A stretch of DNA of 64,000 bases, from NCBI RefSeq assembly GCF_037176765.1, contig NC_090025.1, positions 75,431,545 to 75,495,544 of the forward strand. Reading direction: 5' to 3'. The notes beneath the pieces are model-generated. The model did not search any database. It was not told the DNA's origin and saw only the letters and a program-made list of their open reading frames with translations. Shown here one piece after another: positions 11,596-23,108 of this stretch. Both the position numbers and the translations under genes were made by a program. Within the stretch, counting starts at the first letter, position 1. Every line of letters starts with the position of its first letter. The stretch comes from Anolis sagrei. Lineage: Eukaryota; Chordata; Lepidosauria; Squamata; Anolidae.

Positions 11596-11965
11596 GTGGC
11601 AATGAGAGGATGGCAGAGCAAGATAGAGGACCAGAATAACAACCTCATCACATGGGATACTTTTTGGAGGCATAAGCCAGTTCATCTATACTTTTGGGAT
11701 GGAGCTCGCTGGCTCCCATACCAAGATGTAGAGCAACATTTGGCAGGACTCTGTCGCAAAAGTATAGACAAAGCGGCACATGCCACCACCGCAGTGACAA
11801 AGGAGGCTCCCCCATGTTGTATTGGATCAACAGGGGTTGAAGCTGAGCGGCTGATGCTTCCTCCCCTCCCTAAATAGGATGGGGCAATGGGTAAGTCAGG
11901 TGATGCGGAGCATGGGGCGACAAGTTGGATGGGCACTGCTGGAATTACCATGATGCCCAACTGAT
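11596..11965. repeat. GC-rich unassigned segment
   Basis: It contains ATCACATGGGATAC and ends CCATGATGCCCAACTGATAA, possibly the two ends of the family described at 10520. No gene resemblance in either strand. Confidence 0.35.
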
Positions 11966-11982
11966 AAGGTAGTTAGTTAGTA

Positions 11983-12299
11983 GGCATGAGCAATCCATGG
12001 TTCTAAATGGTTCTCAAGTACTTACAAAACTAGGGGGCGCTGATGCTTTGCTTCTAAAGTGTTGCTAAAGTTCTGATGGTGAAAATTTCAAAATTTCATT
12101 ATTATTTTGTTATTGGCAATTTTTATGACAGAATCAATTAGGAACTGCAATGTATAATGAATTTTTGAAAGTTTTGTTAAAGTTCTGAAATTTTCACCAC
12201 CAGAATTTTAGCAACACTGTAGAAGCAAAGCACCAGCACTCTATAGTTTTGTAAGTACTTTAGAACCATTGAGTACCATGTATTGCCCTTGCCTATTAG
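11983..12299. mobile_element. Palindromic MITE, TIR TAGGCATGGGCAATCC type
   Basis: AGGCATGAGCAATCCATGG...GTACTTACAAAACTAGGGGG on the left pairs with TTTTGTAAGTACTTTAGAAC...ATTGCCCTTGCCTA on the right. The central core GACAGAATCAATTAGGAACT is shared with a second full copy at 48922-49253. Confidence 0.8.
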
Positions 12300-12321
12300 T
12301 TAGCAATTGTGTGGAGTGGAA

Positions 12322-12330
12322 AAGGAAGGA

Positions 12331-12361
<31 letters not shown>
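12322..12361. repeat. (GAAA)n microsatellite
   Basis: Ten or so AAAG units follow GGAAGGAA. Simple repeat. Confidence 0.95.
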
Positions 12362-13848
12362 GCATTCAGGATGACTAAAATTATACAAATGAAATAGGAC
12401 AGGTCTCATAATGTTCTGCCAGCGACAACTGCATATAACAATATGCTGATTCCGATTTGATTTCCAGAAGGTAGGTAGGATGGTTTCTGTGTTTATTTAC
12501 AACATTTACAGTTTATTCAATAATACAGTGATGATGTTTTGGTTAGTTTGAAGAAGTGCACATTGAGCTAGTGATGTAAGACAGACTGAGGAAGATAGGC
12601 AACGGTTTAGTAGAGATTTAAATCTGTAGAGAGTCTAACACTTTAACCACTAACACTCTCCCCCAAGTGTTAGTCTTCTGCAGTAAAACAAAAAAGAGTT
12701 TGTGGTACATTAAGCTTTTAGAGTCTCGCCAGATGCATACTGTTTTGTTATTTTGCTTATTCTGAAGCAAAATAACAAAACCCTTTCGTGTGAAAGATGG
12801 ACAGTTTCAATTAGGACTATGTTTGTGAAATAATGAATCCCGCAATTACAAAGAAAAACAACTAAAGTAGCGAATGGATACAAGTTTCTTTAATTAGAGA
12901 AGTATTTTTTTAAAAAAACTTCTCTGGAGTATTTTGCTGTAGCTAAGCTTAGACGAATTTGGACTTTGGATCCCAGAATCTTACCATGATGTATGTTCAC
13001 TGGAGATTCTGGGAGCTGCATCCAAAATAAGTGGATTCTTAAACTCTGGCTAAAGAATAGGCAGGTTGCATTTTAAAGGGACTTTTAGTGTACTTTTCAC
13101 TCTCACCCCATATTAAGGTATGACGACTGTTGGGAGAGACAGATTCCTCTGAGTGTAAAGGAAAAGGCTCTCACGCACTGTCTGAAGCAATGCAGAAGGC
13201 ACAAGTAGTTGGCTTTCAATGTTAAGTTTCTTGTCCTTATCTAAAGATGGCTGACATAAATCTGAGCCATGCCTGGCCTTCTATCTCAAGCCATATTCCC
13301 ATAAAGAGGGAATATATGCAGCTAATGGGAAACAAATGTCTCTTTTTGGCAACACCTCTAGCTAACGTCATTTTGCAAAGAAATAAAGGAGTTGCTGTAA
13401 TGTGAGAGAAAGCTCAGTGGAAGAAACTGGCCGTGACAACGTTCTGCTTTAGTCTTAACCATTTGTGAGTTTCCCTGATTTAGAGCATATGCTGCACATA
13501 ACCTTATCTGAATGTCACACAAAAATCCCTTTTTTCAAAAGAAAGAGAGAAAGAGAGCAACAGAAATTGAGTGCTTTGTCACAGAACTATATTATTATGC
13601 CTTGGGTAAGGAAGTTCTGAGTTTTAAAAACAAGGATACTTAACAGATTGGAAGTTCTCAATAAATAGGGTTTTAATTAGGAGATATCTCCAAATGTTTG
13701 TGTCTTTTGGAAAGCTGGCAATCCTAGAGGCCATTCAACAGAAAGCAATTGGCCGATGAAGGAGAGAAGAAGTATACTAGTTGAGTGGAGATTAAACTAG
13801 AGAAGCAGCAGTGGTGAGGTAGTATGGAAAACCCCAGTGGGATGGGAA
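12362..13848. other. Unassigned, with a small palindrome near 12960
   Basis: TTGGATCCCAGAATCTTACC and GGAGATTCTGGGAGCTGCATCC (12968-13025) form part of a decayed palindromic element. Otherwise no gene or repeat was recognised. Confidence 0.4.
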
Positions 13849-14339
13849 TTTATTTATTTATTTATTTATTTACTTACTTACTTACTTACAGTATTTATAT
13901 TCCACCCTTCTCACCCCGCAGGGGACTCAGGGCAGATTACAATGTACATATACATGCCAAATATTCAATGCCATAGACACACAACATATATAGACAGACA
14001 CACAGAGGCTATTTAACATTCCAGCTTTTTCATGAGGGTATTCTGGCCACCAGGGGAGCTGTCACTTCACCATCCATTTGAGACACTGATGAAGTATTTC
14101 CTCATTCTTTGCATGCTTGCTGGAGATTTTTATGGCATCATAAATTAGTCTCCCCGCATAAGCGGTACCTAAATTTCCTACTTGACAGATGCAACTGTCT
14201 TTCAGGCTGCAAAGATCGACAGCAAGCTATGCAAATTGGTCAGAAGCTCACTCCGATCCGGGTTGGCTTCGAACTCATGATCTTTTGGTTAGTCGTGCTC
14301 TTAATGCAGCTGACTCCCAGTCAGCTGTGCCACAGTCCC
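13849..14339 (-). mobile_element. tRNA-derived SINE with CR1-like tail
   Basis: On the minus strand it begins GGGACTGTGGCACAGCTGAC (tRNA-like A box) with a B-box-like TTCGAAGCC, then a body identical in layout to 46792-47254. It ends with CCTGAGTCCCCTGCGGGGTG, AATATAAATACTG and a TAAA-type repeat at 13849-13888. About 490 bp, apparently full length. Confidence 0.85.
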
Positions 14340-15077
14340 GGTGCTAGGAATGCAAGGATGCAAGGTTTCATTCCAGACTGATAGACTGACTAGCATGGCA
14401 TGAGTATGTTAAATTATTTCAATTCCATTAAATTTTGGGTTCGAAACCTGGAGTGCCCTGCTACTTCCAGAAAGTCTTGGAGGGTGTTGGCTAGGATCCC
14501 CATCTTCACTGAAGGGGGCATGAGTCTGTTTCTGCCTCCAAGCCAACCAGAGGCGGGGCAGGAAATTTAATAAATTGTCATTGCCCAGTTTGTGTCTGTT
14601 GTGAGTCCTGCCAGAAACTGGTTTCTCTGGCTGGAAAGCAATTTGATGAGTGGTTGACTTGTGAGTCATCTTCTTTCATAGGCGACTTTCCTATAAAATC
14701 TTAATAGCTCTATTCAGAAGAAGTAATTATTTATATGCAGCAAAGCAAAACTTGAAGCTGTTTGTTGTGTTATATTACATTTGCCTTTAATTCCCACCAT
14801 ACTAGAGCATTTCTTATGCAAATGCTGATTTCTATGAGTGGTATCAGGAGAATATTTTGAAACCCAATGGGAAATATACTTGTCTTTACTTCATATGTTG
14901 AGTTGCTCCAGCTTTGGAAAATAGTAGTAACAGTTGCAGGCTGCAAGATCCATTGAGCAGTGAATAGGTTCTGGGCTTTGATGTGGACCTTGAAAGTGTT
15001 CGACTTGTAATTTTGTGATACGAAATCCAGCATATAGATCTCGTTTGCTGTGACATACTGTGTTTTTGTGTCAGTAA

Positions 15078-15078
<1 letters not shown>
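14340..15078. other. Unassigned intergenic sequence
   Basis: No gene or repeat recognised. Confidence 0.4.

Positions 15079-15115
<37 letters not shown>
15079..15115. repeat. (AAT)n microsatellite
   Basis: Uninterrupted AAT trinucleotides. Confidence 0.95.
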
Positions 15116-15117
<2 letters not shown>

Positions 15118-15159
15118 TAATATTGTTGGCTACACACATATACCTCCCTCCTCTCTCTA

Positions 15160-15245
15160 TGGACCTCATCACAAAGGCCCACAGATTCGCCGCACATTAT
15201 GGCATGTCATCCTTGCGCAGGGGCCATGCTAATCTTCTCTGTATT

Positions 15246-15279
<34 letters not shown>

Positions 15280-15592
15280 TACCACATTATGGCAAATCCA
15301 TGAGGTCCCAGCGGGGAGCTTGGAGAACCTCTCGCTCCATGCCTCGCATCATGCAACTTACCAGGGACCCCATCACATAGGGGAAAGCGTTGCCTCCCAA
15401 CTTCCCACATTGTCCTGAAGACAACACAGGAAAGCTCCTGTGTTGCCACAGCAGTAGCATACGCCGTTAGCTCTCCCCTTTCCTGGAGGAGCCTGGCTGG
15501 AAGTATGCATACGTCATGTAATAGACTTCACCGGGAAAGAGGAGAGTAAGTGGCGTACTACAGGGAAAAGAGCCCATCTGATGAGATTATAT
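15160..15592. repeat. GC-rich segment hosting the U6 insertion
   Basis: GGACCTCATCACAAAGG near 15161 mirrors CCATGAGGTCCC near 15299, and CATCACATAGGGGAAAG (15370) mirrors CTTTTCCC...CATCTGATGAG in reverse (15568-15590). Likely one or two members of the CATCACATGGG family, of unknown superfamily. Confidence 0.4.
15205..15282 (-). pseudogene. Truncated U6 snRNA retrocopy
   Basis: Reading the minus strand from 15282 gives GTACTTGCTTCGGCAGCACA, TATACTAAAATTGGAAC, AATACAGAGAAGATTAGCAT and GGCCCCTGCGCAAGGATGAC. This is U6 snRNA nucleotides 1 to about 78 with three substitutions, two of them CpG to CpA/TpG. It is flanked by a perfect direct repeat CACATTATGGCA (15193-15204 and 15283-15294). U6 is the catalytic spliceosomal RNA. 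This copy lacks its last 29 nt, a terminal T run and any TATA box upstream, so it is a LINE-mobilised pseudogene. It has no poly(A). Confidence 0.95.
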
Positions 15593-15733
15593 ATTATAAA
15601 TGCCATAATTTACAAAGAGGTATTAAAAACATGAATAACAACACTTGCTGAGTTACTAGTAGCTGCATATCTAAACATATATTCTAAATATTCTGAAGCA
15701 CCCATTGCTTTATAATGCTGTATGGAAAGCCGT

Positions 15734-16234
15734 GGGAACCCCCGGTGACACAGTGGGCTAAAACGCTGAGCTGCTTTAACCCACTTAGAATCATAGAATT
15801 ATAGAATCAAAGAGTTGGAAGAGACCTCATGGGCCATCCAGTCCAACCCCCTGCCAAGAAGCAGGAATATTGCATTCAAATCACCCCTGACAAATGGCCA
15901 TCCAGCCTCTGCTTAAAAGCTTCCAAAGAAAGAACCTCCACCACACTCCGGGTGGTTTGAAAGGTCTGATTGAAAGGTCACAGGCTCAAATCCAGGGAGC
16001 AGGGTGAGCAGTTTCTGCCAACCTAGCAGTTCTAAAACATGCAAATGTGAGTAGATCAATAGGTACCGCTCCGGCAGGAAGGTAACGGCACTCCATGCAA
16101 TCATGCTGGCCACATGACCTTGGAGGTATCTATGAACAACGCTGGCTCTTTGGCTTAGAAATTGAGGTGAGCAACCCCCAGAGTCAGACACAGCTGGACT
16201 TAATGTCAGGGAAAAACCTTTACCTTTACCTTTT
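15734..16234 (+). mobile_element. Sauria-type tRNA SINE, full length, interrupted by CR1
   Basis: It begins with the tRNA-like GGTGACACAGTGGGCTAAAA, continues through AAACATGCAAATGTGAGTAG and ends GACTTAATGTCAGGG plus repeated ACCTTT, the Bov-B-like tail of squamate SINEs. A 13-bp target duplication TATGGAAAGC(C/T)GT flanks it (15721-15733, 16235-16247). A CR1 3' fragment splits it at about 15786-15955. Confidence 0.9.
15786..15955 (-). mobile_element. CR1 3' end (avian-type tail) nested in the SINE
   Basis: Read on the plus strand, AATCATAGAATTATAGAATC, GTTGGAAGAGACCTCATGGG and CCATCCAGTCCAACCCCCTG are the reverse complement of the widespread sauropsid CR1 3' end, with its ATTCTATG-type terminal repeat. 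It is a different CR1 lineage from the TAAA/ATT-tailed copies elsewhere in the window. Confidence 0.85.
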
Positions 16235-16247
16235 TATGGAAAGCTGT

Positions 16248-17099
16248 AATAAGTGTAGAGTTTCTTCTGACAAAATTACAATATAGAGGCAATATTCTAG
16301 AAATTATTGCTTCTTGGCTTCATGGTGGAATTGCACTAATTTTTTTTTGTGTGTGTATTGAAGCCTACACCACTAACTTTCCCCATCTTTTTTGCATGTA
16401 TTAAACCATCTGAATTAAACCATGATTATTTGGAATATTCTGACTGTAAGACAATGATGGAGCCAGGATGTGACAACAGTGAATGCCATAGGCCTGAGGA
16501 AATACTGGATCTTATTATGTGGAATTGTGGAAAATGAGTGATAGTCATACATAAGCCTGAGGGAGTAAATCATTTAGAGAACTACTGTTTCACCACTGGA
16601 AATTTAAGAATCCCCTCCCTTTAAGGTTGCTATTACTAAAGGTACACAACATATTGTGTTTCAGCTTCTTATAGCCTCAAGGTCATATCTTACTTTGGAA
16701 ACCCTCTCTCTCTCTCTCTGTCTTTTTTTTTTTTTTTTTTTAGAATATAGCTTCACAAAATCAACTAGCTCAATGCTGAAATTGTAGTCCAAATAAATAA
16801 TTTGCGATAGAGGTTCTGGTATATATGATTTGGTCCAGGAATGTGGTACAGAGAGAAAGAGTTAAATGCAGTTAGCTTTGGTCTAGTTCATTTTTGTTTT
16901 TTAGGAAAACTTTGATCTGGAAAGCCAGTAAGTAATAAATACAGTCATGGGTATCTTCTTGGTATGTCATCATTTTGCGCACATAGCAATTTCACTTCTG
17001 ACAACAAATGGGGGGAAACAATTTCAAGGAATTAATGATTTGATATTTGCACAATATTATGGAGTCAGTATGATATAATAGTTTAAATAATAATAATTC
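16248..17099. other. Unassigned intergenic sequence
   Basis: No gene recognised. It holds a CT run and a 20-nt T run near 16708-16741. Confidence 0.4.
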
Positions 17100-17697
17100 C
17101 ATCAATAATTCCGATAATGATTCCATCAGCGCTGCCTCTGGAAAATCCTGCAAATCTCTTGGGAAGACAGGCGGACAAACGTCAGTGTGCTGAAAGAAGC
17201 AAAGACCACCAGCATTGAAGCGATGGTCCTCCGCCATCAACTCCGCTGGACCGGCCACGTTGCCTGGATGCCCGACCACCATCTCCCTTAGACATGCCAC
17301 ATTTTCTCAGCCTGAAAGTGGAATATTGGTGGGCAAGAAAAGAGATTTAAAGATGGGCTCAAAGCCAACCTTAAAAACTCTGGCATAGACACTGAGAACT
17401 GGGGAGCCTTGGCCCTTGAGCACTCCAGCTGGAGGTCAGCTGTGACCAGCAGTGCTGCAGAATTTGAAGAGGCACGAATGGAGGGTGAAAGAGAGAAACG
17501 TGCCAAGAAGAAGGCGCGTCAAGCCAATCCCGTCCGAGACCGCCTTCCACCTGGAAACCAATGCCCTCACTGCAGAAGAAGATGCAGATCAAGAATAGGG
17601 CTCCACAGTCACCTACGAACCCACCGCCAGGACACCGAACTTGGAGGACCATCATCCTCGGACTATGAGGGATCACCTAAGTAAGTAAGTAAGTAAA
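17100..17697 (+). mobile_element. LINE 3' end with C2H2-like C-terminus, clade unresolved
   Basis: Coding remnants read AMVLRHQLRWTGHVAWMPDH, then, after decay, an intact 91-codon frame (17409-17684): ALEHSSWRSAVTSSAAEFEE, CPHCRRRCRSRIGLHSHLRTH (a C-x2-C-x12-H-x3-H finger, first 20 residues CPHCRRRCRSRIGLHSHLRT). This arrangement is known from the C-terminus of some vertebrate non-LTR retrotransposons. It ends in an AAGT repeat tail. A block between about 17281 and 17340 shows internal rearrangement. Confidence 0.7.
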
Positions 17698-17736
<39 letters not shown>

Positions 17737-17935
17737 TATTTATACCCCGCCATCATCTCCCCAAGGGGTCTCGGGGCGGCTTACATGAGGCCATGCTCAG
17801 CAATACAGTAAAACAATATAACACAAGGACACAACAGAAAATAAGAAAATAAAAAATAACATAAGATACAAAAAACAATCTAAATAAACAGAGCAGCAAT
17901 ATAAAATCAGAACATTAAAACACAGAAAATTGATC
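17698..17935 (-). mobile_element. CR1 LINE 3' UTR fragment
   Basis: The AAT repeat (17698-17732) is the terminal repeat of a minus-strand CR1. ATACTTTATTTATACCCCGC, CATCATCTCCCCAAGGGGTC and GGCTTACATGAGGCCATGC are the reverse complement of the standard 3' UTR end seen also at 20850-20910 and 31720-31790. Confidence 0.85.
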
Positions 17936-18112
17936 ACAGTAGGGTTGGTTGAATCCCTAGTCAACAATGAATCCCACTGAGTGACCTTAGACATGCCACA
18001 TTCTCTCAGCCCAAAAGGAAGGCAATGCCAGATCACACCTGAACAACTCTTGCCCGGTAATAGGGTCCCTTTTAGGGTTGCCCTAGGTTAGAAACAACCT
18101 GAAGACACATGT
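17936..18112 (+). mobile_element. 5S-type SINE, 3' body only
   Basis: GGTTGGTTGAATCCCTAGTC, CACATTCTCTCAGCC, GGAAGGCAATGCCAGATCAC and AACAACCTGAAGACACAT followed by AACAACAAC match the body and tail of the 5S-rRNA-headed SINE at 63095-63352. The 5S head is missing. Confidence 0.65.
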
Positions 18113-18974
18113 AAACAACAACAACCATGATATCCATCTCCAACTCACAAAGAAATTGATTCATCCAGGAAGGTTCATTAATGTTAAGTTGTAACTAAGC
18201 TAAATATATATATGAACTTTGGTTTGTTGTGTCCTATATGTGGATAAAACAGTATCTGACAACTTTCATAAATATTCTGTTCTAAAAGAGCCACATTCAG
18301 ACAAGTTTAAAAGGTGTCAAAATGTCAATTGACAAAACAGTAGAACTGTAAAATTCCTCCATCATGGCAAGATCTGTCCACGGGGTGCAGGCTCATTACA
18401 AGCAGATGTTGCCTTCAAAGATTGCAGTGATTTAAAAATTCATGCAATGGTTCTCTGGGAGTGCTGTAGTGTAGATCCATATCTGTACCTGAAACACAGC
18501 TCTCCTTGATTGCCGTGACAATTCTAATAAGTTTCAAACCATTTGGCCTTTTCTGGGTCCTGCAGCTGAAAAGCATTGGCAAGAAATAAATGGAAACATA
18601 AGAGCATTTTAATTTTCCTCTTCACATTCCCCTCCCTTCTTTTTGAGGAGGGAAGACATGAGGCACAATATAAATGAAACATAGAGCCATTACTTATGTT
18701 CTGGCAACCAGCAGGAATTCCTTCCACTCTATTTAAATTCTGCTGCATATTGCTTTATTTCATAATAAGAGGCGCAGGAGAGAAGGATGTCGTGGTCCCA
18801 TCTTTGTTTGCTCCTCATTAATCTGTGAAAAGGATACTTATCAAAATGTCACCTAACTGTCAATAAATATTGCTTATTTGATTTTTATCTTGCCTGTTTC
18901 CCAGAATCTTATCACGTCACTAGAAAGAAAAACAGGTTCCCACAAAAACATAATATTTTTTTTTTAATCTCCCC
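18113..18974. other. Unassigned intergenic sequence
   Basis: No gene or repeat recognised in this stretch. Confidence 0.4.
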
Positions 18975-20935
18975 ATCTGTGATGAGCTGGATGAGGATGA
19001 ACAAGCTGAGGATCTATCCTGACAAGACCAAGGTCCTCCAAGTCAGTCGCCCATCTGACCGGGGTATTGGGTAGCAACCTGTGCTGGACAGGGTTACACT
19101 CCCCCTGAAGTCAAAGGTCCGTAGTTTGGAGGTCCTCTTGGATTCAGCACTCACGCTTGATGCACAGGTGTCAGCAGTGGCCGGGAGGGCCTTCGCACAA
19201 TTAAAACTTGTGGACCAACTGCGACCATACCTCATGAAGTCTGACTTGACCATGGTGGTCCATGCCTTAGTTACCTCTAAACTGGACTACTGCAATGCAC
19301 TCTATGTGGGGCTGCCCTTGAAGACAGCCCGGAAACTACAACTCGTCCAATGTTCAGCAGCCAGATTAATAACTGGGGCGAGTTACAGGGAGCGACCAAC
19401 CCCCCTGTTTAAGGAGCTTCATGTTGCAACTCAGATTAGCTTTCACCTTGCTCCAGACACCACCACACCAAGGCTGTAGGTTTTTGTAGTTTATTGAGAA
19501 AAGCAAAATCAAAACAAAGAAATAGAAATGCAATAGTTCCATTGGCAAAACAGAGACTTAAATGTAAAGGCAAAGTTCCCAAGATCCAAAGGCAAAAACA
19601 TGAAGCATAATCCCTTAGCAATGGTCAAACAAAAGTCCATGGTAAACAGTTGAAAACATGGCCCAAATCCCAGACTCAGGAAGCCGGAAGTGTGCTGCTA
19701 AAAGCCAAGGAAAATCTCCAGAAGTTAACATGGGAAGATCAATATTTTGACTGACAACTGCCTGTCAGCTACAAGACTAAATACCCTTTGTGAAACATGA
19801 AAGCATTGCGTTGACCTTGAGCACATTTGGCTTCTCGCTTGCTGGCCAAGAGAGTGCTTCTCCGAAGCCTTAATTGCAAATGATCTTGTCTGCTCATTAA
19901 TTCATTATCTGCAAGGCTATGCAACCTGAGTCCAGCTGGGACAGATCCTCCACCTGGCCATGTGGGATTTCACTCTCACTATCAGTCTCTCTAACTGCAG
20001 GAACATTCCTTTCCCCGGGGAACTGACTTGCTGTTTCTCCTTCAGCAGCCACACTATCAGCCCCGTCTGAAACATGTACAGGAATCTGTAACCCATCAGC
20101 CTCATTATCATCCTGCAGGAAATCAGGCTCAGAAAGGCCAAAGTCAGGCTCAGAAGGCCCAAACAGCTCAGCTTCAGACTCAGAGTCAAGCTGAGTCACA
20201 ACACTTCACTGGCTGCTGTTTATTTTCCGGTCCCAATTCAAGGTGCAGGTTATCACCTATAAAGCCCTGAACGGTTTGGGACCCATCTACCTTCATGACT
20301 GTATCAATCTCCATGAACCAGCCTGAGCTCTTTGATCTTCGGGGGAGGCCCTCCTTTTGCCCCTCCCAGTTTCACAAGCTCGTCTTGTGGGTACAAGGGA
20401 GAGTGCCTTCTCCTCTGTGGTCCCCCGACTTTGGAACTCATTGCCTGGAGATATTAGGAAAGCCCCTATCTTAGAAACCTTTAAAAAGAATCTCAAAACC
20501 TGGCTTTTCCATTGCGCCTTTGGAGAGTAGTCACACAACCTTACACTGTTGCTCCCCTCAATGTTTTGTCCCTGGAGTACACTCTCTCCCCTTGTATGAA
20601 AGCTTGGTTTTTACAACCCTGTTTCTTTATGAGCTCTCCCCTGCAAATAATCTGCTCCTTTTTATCTCACCCTGAGTTTTAATATTTTATCTTGCACATG
20701 CGGCCTGCCCATTGTCATTGTGATTGTGGATATTGTATGTGTATATTGCTCACTATATTCATATGTTTTTAGGTATTTACTGTGTTGTTGCTTGTGTTTT
20801 TGGTTTTGTTTTTTTTTTTTTGTTTTTTTTGTAATCTGTTGTTTGGGCTTGGCCTCATGTAAGCCGACCCGAGTCCCCATTGGGGGAGATGGTGGTGGGG
20901 TATAAATAATAATAATAATTAATATTATTATTATT
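18975..20935 (+). mobile_element. CR1 LINE 3' part, split by a solo LTR
   Basis: The plus strand gives RVTLPLKSKVRSLEVLLDSA, FAQLKLVDQLRPYLMKSDLT, SKLDYCNALYVGLPLKTARK, then after the LTR (19422-20203) FKVQVITYKALNGLGPIYLH and FSSVVPRLWNSLPGDIRKAP, stopping near 20529. A 3' UTR of about 400 bp follows with GTAAGCCGACCCGAGTCCCC and an AAT repeat. 5' truncated. It encodes the end of the reverse transcriptase of a self-copying LINE and is inactive. Confidence 0.92.
19422..20203 (-). mobile_element. Solo LTR inside CR1
   Basis: A 782-bp element with ends TGTTGCAACTCA and TGAGTCACAACA and a perfect 5-bp target duplication CTTCA (19417-19421, 20204-20208). The polyadenylation signal AATAAA on the minus strand (19490-19495) lies about 70 bp from the end. 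It is an LTR-retrotransposon or endogenous-retrovirus fossil; no internal region is present. It is younger than the CR1 it splits. Confidence 0.88.
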
Positions 20936-21040
20936 TATCTTAAGGGACAGCATCTAGAAACGTTTCCTGGGGAAACATCAACATTTTGTTATGGCTGCTG
21001 AGTTATTGTGTAGAGACCTAGAAATCATTCGTAGAATTAT
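20936..21040. other. Unassigned
   Basis: Begins with a short ATT repeat; nothing else was recognised. Confidence 0.4.
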
Positions 21041-21236
21041 AGCAGTTTGACACCATTTTAACTGCCATGGCTCTACTATATGGTATTCTGGGATTTGTAG
21101 TGTGTTGTGGCAACAAGGTTCTTTGACAGAGAAGAATAAATATCTCACAAACTAACAAATCCTACAATTCTATAGCATGGAGCCATGGTGTTTAATATAG
21201 TGTCATACTGCTATAATTCTGCAGTGTGAACGCAAC
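21041..21236. mobile_element. Palindromic MITE
   Basis: GAATTATAGCAGTTTGACAC at 21037 pairs with GTGTCATACTGCTATAATTC near 21205. The interior has ATTCTGGGATTTGTAGTGTG. The same family is seen decayed at 28440-28565, 29895-30135, 49800-50045 and 62215-62583. Confidence 0.75.
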
Positions 21237-21560
21237 CCTAAACAATTTCCTACTTCATAGCATAACTATTATAAGTGTTAGTGCTCTCAATTTTTATTGG
21301 TATAAAGCATGGAAATGTTTCCTTTTGAAATATAATGCCCAAGCTGACTGGGAGATAGTTGGGAATTGTATGCTGGGTTTTCATTTTGAGGTTCAAATCT
21401 GGCATCTTGATGGCTCCTCTAAAATTCGGTGTAAAACCTGGAGCAGAGTTACTACCATATTATGGAATCATACTGAGAAGTTCGCTTCCTCTCATTCGTT
21501 CATTTGAGTCTCTCCCAAAACCCTTCCAATTGCAAATTGACATCGATTGTTGCTTTAGAT
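21237..21560. other. Unassigned
   Basis: No gene or repeat recognised. Confidence 0.4.
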
Positions 21561-22256
21561 CAGTGTTTCTCAACCTGGGGGTCGGGACCCCTAGGGGGGT
21601 CATGAAGGGGTGTCGGAGGGGTCACCAAAGACCATCAGAAAACACAGTATTTTCTGTTGGTCATGGGGATTCTGTGTGGGAAGTTTGGCCCAATTCTATT
21701 GTTGGTACGGTTCAGAATAATCTTTGATTATAGGTGAACTATAAATCCCAGCAACTACAACTCCCAAATGTCAAGGCCTGTTTTCCCCAAACTCCACCAG
21801 TGTTCATGTTTGTTCATATTGAGTATTTGTGCCAAGTTTGGTCCAGATCCATCATTGTCTGAGTCCACAGTGCTCTCTGGATGTAGGTGAACTACAACTC
21901 CCAAACTCAAGGTCAATGCCCACTAAACTCTTCCAGTATTTTCTGTTGCTCATGGGAGTCATGTGTGCCAAGATTGGTTCAATTTCATCAAAGAGTACCG
22001 AATGCTCTTTGATTGTAGGTGAACTATAAATCCCAGCAACTACAACTCCCAAATTTGGATATATCGGGTATTTGTGCCCAATTTGGTCCAGTGAATGATA
22101 ATCCATCCTGCATATCAGATACTGACATTACAATTCAGAACAGTAGCTAAATCACAGTTATGAAGTAGCAATGAAAATAATGTTATGGTTGTGGTTCAAC
22201 ACAACCTGAGGAACTCTGTTAAGGGGTCGCAGCATTCAGAAGGTTGAGAACCATTG
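21561..22256. mobile_element. hAT-type element, family C, intact TSD
   Basis: 696 bp with ends CAGTGTTTCTCAACCTGGGG and GGTTGAGAACCATTG, flanked by CTTTAGAT / CTTTAGAG (21553-21560, 22257-22264). The interior contains repeated blocks of GGTGAACTACAACTCCCAAA. No transposase frame. Parts of the same interior are carried inside the two longer Helitrons. Confidence 0.85.
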
Positions 22257-23108
22257 CTTTAGAGATAATCTAGCGGCTGGTCATGAATGTACACCCTGAA
22301 GTATTTTACTAGTCCTTTCAGAACTCTTACCTTGAAATGCATGTGGTATTTCCTATACGAAGGAATCCTTATCACATTTGCCCCAGGTTCCTGAAAAGGA
22401 GAACTGTAATTTTCTAAAGCCCATAAATAAATATTTGTTTCTAGTTTTTGTTGTAGCGTTAGGTTCATTTCTAGCAGCATTTCTTATGCAAAGTTGTGTG
22501 CAATGTGGACTTTCTAGGAAGTGACCAATTTTGCATGCAAATGCCTCCATTTCAATCCAGGACATCTTCATTGAAGTCGTAAGGAAAACACAGCAAGGCT
22601 GTTGCATACAAATGTATAGGGGCAGCTGTAAACAACTCTGACCACCTGGCCTTTTGACAATCGAATGCTTAATCCAGTGAGCGCCATGCTTCCGCCATGC
22701 ATAAGGAGGTGACTTCTGAAAAGGAAGCCTTCCATAGTCAACGGGCAAATATGACATGGTCTTTTTAGGATCCAGCTGGAGAACTGTTCTCTATTCCATT
22801 TACAGAACACAATGGACCCCTTCCCACCCAGAAACTCAGGACTAGAAGTACAAGAAGGCATCTGCCTTCTGAAACATCAGGTCTGATCAATTAAGATTCA
22901 TCACGCAAAGCTTTTCAAATGCAAAGCAACTACTTGTATATGTAGCCATTAAGATGTTAATGATGCATGGTATAGAAGAGGATTCAGTTTGGATTCCCCA
23001 GTGTCTGCACCTTGAAAGGCAAAATACTCTTGTTGTATCTGGTTCTCAATTCACGGGAGACATTTTCTGGGGCAAAGGAATAATTCTAACTTTTCATTTA
23101 TTTTGTCA
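22257..23108. other. Unassigned intergenic sequence
   Basis: A 134-codon minus-strand frame (22353-22757) shows no family resemblance and is probably chance. Confidence 0.45.

Noticed and set aside
15205-15282. Functional U6 snRNA gene
   Set aside because: The last 29 nt, the T-run terminator and an upstream TATA/PSE are absent, and it is flanked by target duplications.
19897-20199. 100-codon acidic frame as a host protein
   Set aside because: Also inside a solo LTR; treated as part of the fossil.
22353-22757. 134-codon minus-strand frame as a host gene
   Set aside because: No start context, splice structure or family resemblance; composition looks random.
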